Below, one piece after another: positions 39,143 through 44,795 of a stretch of DNA of 44,795 nt. The first letter of the stretch is position 1, and each line of letters begins with the position of its first letter. Origin of the DNA: CAXXOK01 sp036759125 (GTDB lineage Bacteria > Bacillota > Clostridia > Christensenellales > Aristaeellaceae); assembly GCA_036759125.1 (NCBI GenBank), contig DAIOVG010000006.1, positions 1 to 44,795 of the forward strand, in the 5' to 3' direction. The position numbers and the translations under genes are program-made. The notes beneath the pieces were generated by a model that did no database searches, was not told the origin of the DNA, and saw only the letters and a list, made by a program, of their open reading frames with translations.

Positions 39143-39838
39143 TTACAGCTCGAAGATCCGGTGATCCACCCAGTAGCGGTCGTCGGCGGAGAGCGGCTCG
39201 CCCTTTTTGACCAGCGAACGGTGGATGATTTTACATAGCTGCAGCCGCAAGCGGGTATTCAGCGCCACGCGGGCGGGCTTTGCCGTGCGGCAGTGTGCTG
39301 CCAGGCGTGTGATCCTGCGTGTGATGCTGTCGCGCCGCTTTTGGGATAGTTTTTCCCAAAACACATCTTCCATCAAGCCGATGTTGAGCGTGCGGATCGC
39401 GGAGACGCCCAGCCATTTCAGGCTGGTGGACACATCCGCAATCGCGCCGCGGTTGAGCTTGCCGATGGCCTGGGCGATGATCACGGCGCGCTTGTTAAGC
39501 ATTGCCGGCTTGGGGCGGTGCACAAACCAGTGCGCGCACAGGTGATCCAGCAGCGCCTTGACCTGTGCGGGCGCGCGCAGGGCATACACCGGATACGCGA
39601 ACACAAGCATATCGGCCTGGAGCATGGCCTCCCAGATCGGCAGCACCGTATCCGCGTGGGGACAGAGCGCCTCGTCCTTCAAAAAGCAGGTTTTGCAGCC
39701 CAGGCAATAGGGCGGGCCATCCTTGGGCAGCACAAAGGGCCGGATGGTATGGCCCGGACCAAGACCTTTGAGAAACAAGTCCATCATCCGCTGTGTACAG
39801 CCGTTACCGTTGGTGCCCGTGATGGCGACGATGTTCAT
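39143..39838 (-). CDS. Flavodoxin-fold NAD(P)H-dependent oxidoreductase
   Basis: A 231-residue protein of the NADPH-dependent FMN reductase/flavodoxin superfamily. It opens with the FMN phosphate loop after strand 1 (MNIVAITGTNGNGCTQRMM) and has VFAYPVYALRAPAQVKALLD as the second flavin loop. CLGCKTCFLKDEALC is a cysteine cluster seen in anaerobe members that suggests an extra redox site or iron-sulfur contact. The C-terminal ~60 residues are basic. Such proteins reduce quinones, nitro- or azo-compounds or act as electron shuttles; the partner here is unknown. It stands alone between a shared terminator and the peptidoglycan-binding gene. Confidence 0.85.
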   Translation of the reverse strand: MNIVAITGTNGNGCTQRMMDLFLKGLGPGHTIRPFVLPKDGPPYCLGCKTCFLKDEALCPHADTVLPIWEAMLQADMLVFAYPVYALRAPAQVKALLDHLCAHWFVHRPKPAMLNKRAVIIAQAIGKLNRGAIADVSTSLKWLGVSAIRTLNIGLMEDVFWEKLSQKRRDSITRRITRLAAHCRTAKPARVALNTRLRLQLCKIIHRSLVKKGEPLSADDRYWVDHRIFEL

Positions 39839-39864
39839 AAGGGGCCTCCCGCTATCGGTTCATG

Positions 39865-39900
39865 AAAACGCGCGGAAACGCTGTGAGCGTCACCGCGCGT
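39865..39900 (-). terminator. Terminator of the peptidoglycan-binding lipoprotein gene
   Basis: On the minus strand an 8-bp GC stem (ACGCGCGG / CCGCGCGT) enclosing a smaller hairpin is followed by TTTT, 20 bases after the stop. Confidence 0.7.
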
Positions 39901-39920
39901 GATTCCGTGGACTTGGGTTT

Positions 39921-41639
39921 CTATTCGACCTCGGAGCTTAACGCCTTGGCTTTGGAGGAGTAGAGCACCTGCAGGGTTGCAGGGCCTGCGACGCCATCCA
40001 CCGTCAGGCCGTTGATATCCTGGAAGTTGCGTACGGCGTTTTCCGTGGCCTCGTTATAGGTGCCGGTGATATCGCCGTCGTAGAACTTCAGCTCGTACAG
40101 GGTATATTGCAGCGTGCGCACATCCGAGCCGGTATCGCCAGGGCGCAGCGTGGAGTACGAGCCCGTGGCCGCCGTGCCGCCAAAGAGCATGCGCTGCATG
40201 GCGGGGCCCGCCGTGCCGGTGACGCGCAGGCCCTTGTTGGCCTGATAGTTCTTAACGGCGGTGGTGGTGCCGCTGCCGTATTTGCCGTCCAGCGAGCCCG
40301 TATAGTAGCCAAGCGAGTTCAGCGAGGTTTGCAGCGCGGTTACGCTGGCTGTGGACGGGCTATTGGTAGAAGACAGGGTTTTGTACCCGGTGGACGAGGC
40401 GGTTTCGCCATAGGTTGCCGGGTCGCTTGCGGTGGAGCCGCCGGACGAACCGCCGGAGGACCCGCCGGAGGTCGAGCCCGTGCCAGAGTACAGCAGGTTG
40501 AGCGTTTCCTTGCCCGCAACGCCATCGGGCGTGAGGCCGTTGACGGTCTGGAACTCGACCACCGCGGCGTAGGTGTTCTGGCCGAAATCGCCGTCAACCG
40601 AGCCGCTGTAGTAGTTCATCGTCTTCAGGCGGGACTGCAGGGCGCGTACGCCGTCGCCGTTCATGCCCTGGCGCAGCGAGCCCAGATAGGCCACGACGGC
40701 GCTTGCTTTGCGGGCCGAGGTGGAGTAGAGCTTTTCAAGCGTCTCGGGGCCCGCCACACCATCGGAGGTGAGGCTGTTGCGCGACTGGAAGGACACCACG
40801 GCCGCTTCGGTGGTTTCGGCAAAGATGCCGTCCGCCGTGCCGGCGAGGTAGCCCAGATAGATCAAACGGTTTTGCAGGATCTTCACCTGATCGCCCTGCG
40901 ACCCCAAGCGCAGGTAAACGTTGGTTTTCCCGTTGGTATAGGGGTTGGCGGTGGTGGTGGGGGTTGTATTGGTATTGGTCGTGGTGTTGGTGTTGGTGTT
41001 CGTGGTTGTGGAGCCGCCCGTTGTGGAGCTACTCTTGGGGATGGCGTATTTGCCGAACAGGACATCCTGTGTTTTGGTACCGGCAACGCCGTCGGCCGTC
41101 AGGCTGTTGACGGTCTGAAAATCTTTAACGGCCTGCACGGTTCCGGCGCCGTAGGCACCGTCCACCGAGCCGGTATAGTAGCCCAGATCCTTTAGGTACT
41201 GCTGCAGCTGCTTCACCGCCGGGCCCGTGGAGCCGGACCGCAGGATGGAATTATCGGTCGAGGTCTGGGTTGTGGGCGTCGGGGTTGCGGAAGTGTTCGA
41301 AGCGACCGTTGCGGTGGTCGTCGTGCCGGACGCGCTGGTGGGCTGCACGCCTGTGGAAGGCTGGCTGGTGGCGGTATCCGCGGAGAAATCCCAATCAGCC
41401 CAGTTGATCTGCTGGGAGGCCGTGGTGGGCGTAGGGGTTGCGGTCGCGGGCGGCGGGGTGGTGATGACGATATCAAAATTCTGACCCCCGTCGCCGATGG
41501 TCAGGCCGTTGGTATCGTCGATGGTGCGGTCGGTTTCCACGTAGCAGCTCGAAAGCACTACGGCAACGCCAAGCAGCAGCAGCACCAGCAGGAGTTTTCT
41601 GCGCCCGCGCAGGAGCTTCATCACGCGATTATTCTTCAT
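39921..41639 (-). CDS. Lipoprotein with five peptidoglycan-binding (PG_binding_1) repeats
   Basis: A 572-residue surface lipoprotein: basic start, hydrophobic span and lipobox VLSSC (Cys32) for lipid attachment. Then comes a Thr/Pro/Ser-rich stalk of about 90 residues (likely extended and perhaps glycosylated). Five PG_binding_1 repeats follow, each about 60 residues with LQxxLxxLGYYxGxxDGxYGxxTxxAVxxFQ and ending DGVAGxxT. They lie roughly at 133-195, 245-305, 325-385, 425-490 and 498-560, with low-complexity Ser/Gly/Thr/Asn linkers between several. No hydrolase, transpeptidase or other catalytic domain is visible, so it probably tethers the membrane to the wall. The ATG follows AGGAAG. It has its own promoter and terminator. 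Confidence 0.9.
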   Translation of the reverse strand: MKNNRVMKLLRGRRKLLLVLLLLGVAVVLSSCYVETDRTIDDTNGLTIGDGGQNFDIVITTPPPATATPTPTTASQQINWADWDFSADTATSQPSTGVQPTSASGTTTTATVASNTSATPTPTTQTSTDNSILRSGSTGPAVKQLQQYLKDLGYYTGSVDGAYGAGTVQAVKDFQTVNSLTADGVAGTKTQDVLFGKYAIPKSSSTTGGSTTTNTNTNTTTNTNTTPTTTANPYTNGKTNVYLRLGSQGDQVKILQNRLIYLGYLAGTADGIFAETTEAAVVSFQSRNSLTSDGVAGPETLEKLYSTSARKASAVVAYLGSLRQGMNGDGVRALQSRLKTMNYYSGSVDGDFGQNTYAAVVEFQTVNGLTPDGVAGKETLNLLYSGTGSTSGGSSGGSSGGSTASDPATYGETASSTGYKTLSSTNSPSTASVTALQTSLNSLGYYTGSLDGKYGSGTTTAVKNYQANKGLRVTGTAGPAMQRMLFGGTAATGSYSTLRPGDTGSDVRTLQYTLYELKFYDGDITGTYNEATENAVRNFQDINGLTVDGVAGPATLQVLYSSKAKALSSEVE

Positions 41640-41696
41640 CTGAACACTTCCTTATTCAGCGATATGTGCAAACTGGCCTATGGTAGGGGATACTTC

Positions 41697-41725
41697 ATTT
41701 TACAAGGGAAACCCGCAAATTGCAA
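41697..41725 (-). promoter_or_regulatory. Promoter of the peptidoglycan-binding lipoprotein gene
   Basis: On the minus strand TTGCAA (41720-41725), 17 bases, TAAAAT (41697-41702). An inverted repeat AGAGAA / TTCTCT with eight bases between (41725-41744) abuts the -35 and could bind a regulator. Confidence 0.7.
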
Positions 41726-41798
41726 GAGAAAAATTAAATTCTCTTCACAAAAAAGACGAATTATCGTATTGTTTTGTTCCAAAAATGAAACAAAAAGC

Positions 41799-41824
41799 AA
41801 AAAACCGTGCCTGCGGGCAAGCGC
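41799..41824 (-). terminator. Possible terminator of addA-Nudix transcript
   Basis: On the minus strand a small GC-rich hairpin (TGCC, CGCA loop, GGCA) is followed three bases later by TTTTTT, about 80 bases after the Nudix stop. The stem is short, so this is tentative. Confidence 0.35.
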
Positions 41825-41904
41825 CGCAAGGGGTTGGATGCGAGCGCTCCGTTTATAAAACGAACGAGCAAGCCAATCTGTTCCCTTGCCGCAAAATGGT
41901 TGGG

Positions 41905-42360
41905 TCAGCGGATCAGGTTGCCGCGCAGCAGGCGTTGGTTCAGCTCCCAGAGCGCGTTTTTCTGATCGTGCCAGTACACGAGCGCGAACGCGGACTGGTA
42001 TTCTGCCCAGCACATTTGGGTATGCTCGGCGGACAGCACGATTGGACCGTTGTAGGGCATGGCGAAGAAGTACATCGGGCAAACGACGACATCAGGACCC
42101 CATACACGGTGCTCCGCGAACAAATCGGCCGAAAGGAAGCTGATGGAGTCCAGGCGGTACAGCGGCACGCTCTGCGCAATCCCGGCCTCCTCGTACGCCT
42201 CTCTTCGCGCGGCCTGCTCGGCGGTTTCGCCGGATTCCACCCCGCCGGAGATCCCCTGCCAGCACTTCGGGTCGTCGGCACGGCGGAAGACGGCATATTC
42301 ATACAGGCCCTCGCTGTTTTTGCGGTAGGGGTAGACGTGGATGTTCTGCGGCTGTCTCAT
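41905..42360 (-). CDS. Nudix (MutT-like) hydrolase
   Basis: A 151-residue Nudix protein. The opening IHVYPYRKN and EYAVFRRAD lead into WQGISGGVESGE and the box ending REAYEEAGI, a full G-x5-E-x7-RE-x2-EE-x-GI pattern with intact metal ligands. The close relation of the first half to dihydroneopterin triphosphate pyrophosphatases (NudB group) is suggestive only. The ATG follows AGGAGA by seven bases. It lies 53 bases downstream of addA on the same strand, so the two are likely co-transcribed; cleaning oxidised or unusual nucleotides would fit a repair context. Confidence 0.85.
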   Translation of the reverse strand: MRQPQNIHVYPYRKNSEGLYEYAVFRRADDPKCWQGISGGVESGETAEQAARREAYEEAGIAQSVPLYRLDSISFLSADLFAEHRVWGPDVVVCPMYFFAMPYNGPIVLSAEHTQMCWAEYQSAFALVYWHDQKNALWELNQRLLRGNLIR

Positions 42361-42413
42361 ATCAAGTCTCCTGGCGGCGGGCGCTTATGGACTGGGCGCA
42401 GGCGCTCGTTTTG

Positions 42414-44783
42414 CTATTGGGTCAAACCCTCGTGCAGGGAAAGCGAGTACAGCGTTACGCTGCGCACAGGCAGCCGGGTGATCTCTTTGAGGGCGCGGCG
42501 GTACAGGGCGACCTGCGCCCCGTACAGCACCCAAAGCTCGTCCGGGGTCTTCACGGCGTCGGTTTTGTAATCGACCAGCACCCATTGGCCGTCCTGAAGG
42601 TAGCACAGGTCGATCACGCCCTGCACAAGCATACCGTCCTCCTCCGGCAGGGCGAGCACAAAGCCCCACTCCCGCTTGACGGTCTCCGCGCGGAGCGCGC
42701 CACGGCCGAGAGCGCTTTCAAAAAACGCGGAAAGGGCGTCCACATCGAGCAGACGGACGTCCGCTTCGCTGAACATGCGCCTTTTTTGGAAGCCCTCCAG
42801 CTGTTTGCGGATATTATCGCGCAGTTCCTGCGGGGTTTGGCAGGCGCGCAGCTCGCCATACCGCAACAGGCTCAGCGCCTTGTGCGCGGCCACGCCGCGC
42901 CGTACGCCCGGCTGCTCTGTGGCGGTTTCGCGCATAAAGGCGGGCAGGGAGGGCAGATCGGCAATCTGGCGCGGGCGGGTGAGCGGCAGCGGCAGGCGCT
43001 TGAGCGCAACGGTTTCCAGCTCGCCGGGATCGTCCTCGTCGGATAGAACCGGCGCGGGTGCCGCATCGGGGTTGCCCCGGCGTGCGCGCGTCAGCGCCGT
43101 GACCCCGACCTTGAACGGCTGGTGGCTGTGCCTGAGGCCGGGCAAAAGCGGATCGTCGGCGTCCGGATCGGCAGGATAGCGGAGGGCAAGGCGGCGGGCT
43201 TCTTCGGTCAGCGCGGCTAGGGATTCCCGCTGTTTTGCGAGCGTTTCGCGGTCGGTTTTCGTTTGTAAAATCCGTATGAAATCCATGGCCTCAGTTTCGA
43301 AAATGTGGGAAACGACCGTAAAACCCCCTGTTTTATGTGGAAAAGATGTGGAGTATGTGGGTGAATCCTCTTCAGCCAGCACATGCGTGTCGGTCGCCGG
43401 ATCGGTGCAGAGGGTGAGCCATTCCAGCATATGGCGGGCGCTGGCAACGGCATAGGCGGACGGCAGGACCGCCGAAAACCGGGGCACCTCCATGCACCCG
43501 GTCATGATCAGCTCGTCCCGCGCGCGGGTCATGCCCACGTAGAGCACGCGAGCGCGCTCGGCCAGGTTTTCGGACTGCTGGCGCAGCCCGATGGCGGAGG
43601 ACAGGAGCGTGTCGCCCTTCACGCGGCGAACCTCATCGATATACGGCAGGGCCACGCCGAGCTTCTGGTGCAGGGACAGGGCCGTGCCGCCCCGCCGCTC
43701 CATGGGCGCTTCCAGACCCATTAAAAACACCACGGGAAACTCAAGCCCCTTGGATTTGTGGATGGACATCACACGGACGACATCCTCCCTGGGGCCCATC
43801 ACGGTGGGGCTGACGCTCTCTCTGGCGGCGCGCACGGAGACCACGGACTGCAAAAACTGCTTCAGCCCGCCGGAGCCTCGCGCCTGGAACTCCACGGCCT
43901 TTTCGCACAGAAGCCGCAGGTTTGCCTGCCGCAGCTTGCCGTAGGGCTGGCAGCCGTAAAAGGCGTAGAGGCCGGAGCGGGTCAAAAAGCTCCATAAATA
44001 GTCGGGCAGGGGCATGGCGTTCATCAGGAAGCGCTCGTGTTCCAGCTGCTTGAGCGCGTCCGCGCAGCGCCTGCCAAGGGCGTCGTCCGCAGCGGAAACG
44101 TTTCGAAGCGCCTCCAGATAGCTCCCGTGCGAATAGCGCACGCGCACATCCGCCATTTCCTGATCGGTGAGGCCGATGGCGGGGCTGCGCAGGCAGGCAA
44201 GCAGGGATAGATCGTCGCGGATGTTGTCCATCAGACGCAAATGGCACAAAACCTGGGTAATTTCCTCGCTTTGCAGCCCGGAGCCGCTGCCCTCGGCATA
44301 CACGGGAATGTGCAGCGCCTGCAGGGCACGGGTAACGACCTCGTCCACGCCCTTCATCTGCGGGGCGAGGATGGCGATATCCCGGTAGCGCAGGGTGCGC
44401 ATGGTGTTTTCTTTGCGGTCAAAAAACGGCTGGCCGACGCGCTTCTTTATTTCCAGGCCGATGGCGGCGGCCTGCACGCGGGTGCGGTCGGCGCTTTTGA
44501 GCGGCGTGGTGAACAGGTGCAGCTGCACGGGGGGATCGTCCTGGGTTTCCTGTCCGGCGTAGAGCCGCGCGCGGGCGTCGTAGGCGATCTCGGTGACATC
44601 CGTGCGCATAATGCGCTCGAACACGCGGTTAACCGCGTCGAGCACCGCGCCGCGCGAGCGGTAGTTCTGGTTCAGGTCAATGCGCCGCCGGGGCGCGGAG
44701 GCATCACTCAGAAACGTGCGCTCCTTTTCCATGAACAGGAGCGCACGTTTCTGAGTGATGCCTCCGCGCCCCGGCGGCATCAC
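42414..44783 (-). CDS. addA: ATP-dependent helicase/nuclease AddA, C-terminal ~775 residues (5' end missing)
   Basis: The C-terminal two thirds of AddA, which with AddB resects double-strand breaks for RecA loading. Visible are motif IV (DLNQNYRSRGAVLDAVNRVF), motif V (VMSIHKSKGLEFPVVFLMG), motif VI (VLYVGMTRARDELIMTG) and the RecB-type nuclease core with GVIDLCY and LVDYKTD. The Walker A and motifs Ia-III lie beyond the contig end. The reading frame reaches 44783, but bases beyond about 44737 belong to a foldback palindrome, so the first ~15 codons are not native. The last native residues read LFMEKERTFL, as expected just before motif IV. addB is probably upstream, off the contig. Confidence 0.93.
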   Translation of the reverse strand: MMPPGRGGITQKRALLFMEKERTFLSDASAPRRRIDLNQNYRSRGAVLDAVNRVFERIMRTDVTEIAYDARARLYAGQETQDDPPVQLHLFTTPLKSADRTRVQAAAIGLEIKKRVGQPFFDRKENTMRTLRYRDIAILAPQMKGVDEVVTRALQALHIPVYAEGSGSGLQSEEITQVLCHLRLMDNIRDDLSLLACLRSPAIGLTDQEMADVRVRYSHGSYLEALRNVSAADDALGRRCADALKQLEHERFLMNAMPLPDYLWSFLTRSGLYAFYGCQPYGKLRQANLRLLCEKAVEFQARGSGGLKQFLQSVVSVRAARESVSPTVMGPREDVVRVMSIHKSKGLEFPVVFLMGLEAPMERRGGTALSLHQKLGVALPYIDEVRRVKGDTLLSSAIGLRQQSENLAERARVLYVGMTRARDELIMTGCMEVPRFSAVLPSAYAVASARHMLEWLTLCTDPATDTHVLAEEDSPTYSTSFPHKTGGFTVVSHIFETEAMDFIRILQTKTDRETLAKQRESLAALTEEARRLALRYPADPDADDPLLPGLRHSHQPFKVGVTALTRARRGNPDAAPAPVLSDEDDPGELETVALKRLPLPLTRPRQIADLPSLPAFMRETATEQPGVRRGVAAHKALSLLRYGELRACQTPQELRDNIRKQLEGFQKRRMFSEADVRLLDVDALSAFFESALGRGALRAETVKREWGFVLALPEEDGMLVQGVIDLCYLQDGQWVLVDYKTDAVKTPDELWVLYGAQVALYRRALKEITRLPVRSVTLYSLSLHEGLTQ
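44684..44778. repeat. Perfect 41-bp palindrome at the contig end (probable foldback artefact)
   Basis: Arms at 44684-44724 and 44738-44778 are exact inverted copies around a 13-base loop. Bases 44776-44795 then repeat 44700-44719 exactly in direct orientation. The inner arm is native addA coding sequence; the outer arm interrupts the gene and puts a stop in its frame, which points to a chimeric or misassembled end. Confidence 0.88.
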
Positions 44784-44795
44784 TCAGAAACGTGC

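Noticed and set aside
40900..41460. Low-complexity Thr/Asn/Ser/Pro-coding stretches as tandem repeats or CRISPR-like repeats
   Set aside because: They are linkers and a stalk inside the peptidoglycan-binding lipoprotein gene, in frame, with no regular repeat-spacer structure.
44684..44778. 41-bp palindrome as a regulatory hairpin, IS end or replication terminator
   Set aside because: It lies inside the addA reading frame at the very end of the sequence and includes an extra direct copy, which fits an assembly foldback.

Overview
The window is GC-rich DNA from a Gram-positive anaerobe, most likely an uncultured gut-type member of Clostridia (Bacillota). This rests on the LL-diaminopimelate aminotransferase route to meso-DAP, tryptophanase, an S-box (SAM-I) riboswitch before metK, an AddA-type helicase/nuclease, LytR-CpsA-Psr and DUF368 envelope proteins, an LplB/YtcP-type ABC importer, a Rex-like operator and DnaA-trio repeats beside dnaN. 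Both ends cut genes (dapF at the left, addA at the right). The last ~60 bases are a foldback that looks like an assembly artefact, so the window is probably a whole contig. TAG, TGA and TAA are all used as ordinary stops. No tRNA, rRNA, CRISPR array or intact mobile element was seen.

Layout: (1) 1-4.46 kb, plus strand: dapF (3' part), dapL and a large tubulin-like protein, tightly packed. (2) 4.6-9.8 kb, minus strand: an ECF sigma factor overlapping the gene of a single-pass membrane protein with a duplicated extracellular module, a secreted Pmp-like beta-helix protein and a cysteine hydrolase. (3) 9.8-12.2 kb: an AraC-type regulator divergent from tryptophanase. (4) 12.3-14.6 kb: a sharply AT-rich insert with an overlapping AAA ATPase and TOPRIM/RloB-like gene pair, the layout of RloAB/AbiL/PARIS-type phage defence. 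(5) 14.6-23.3 kb, minus strand: a seven-gene operon of solute-binding protein, two permeases, two serine hydrolases of the beta-lactamase fold, an MFS transporter and a LacI repressor, with a consensus promoter and a perfect operator at its head. (6) 23.4-26.7 kb: GNAT acetyltransferase and aconitase, the latter with a Rex-like site over its promoter and an unexplained terminator in its leader. (7) 26.7-33.2 kb, plus strand: Nudix, pfkA, a YjjG-type phosphatase, a DUF3795 protein, frr, a small unknown protein, uppS, cdsA and an LCP protein. (8) 33.2-33.67 kb: a non-coding stretch with DnaA boxes, a GC cluster, four tandem CTA triplets and an AT-rich tract, then dnaN. This is a candidate chromosome origin with dnaA not adjacent. 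(9) 35-39 kb: a DUF368 polyprenyl-phosphate transporter, an AT-rich gap, an SH3-domain gene broken by an amber codon, and riboswitch-controlled metK. (10) 39.1-44.8 kb, minus strand: flavodoxin-fold oxidoreductase, a lipoprotein with five peptidoglycan-binding repeats, Nudix and addA.

Two themes recur. One is envelope building: DAP synthesis, undecaprenyl phosphate synthesis (UppS) and recycling (DUF368), CDP-diacylglycerol (CdsA), glycopolymer ligation (LCP) and peptidoglycan binding. The other is nutrient and stress regulation: LacI-operator, Rex-like, S-box and ECF circuits. Coordinates of starts were chosen from ribosome-binding sites and overlaps. Functions come from motif reading only, with no database search.
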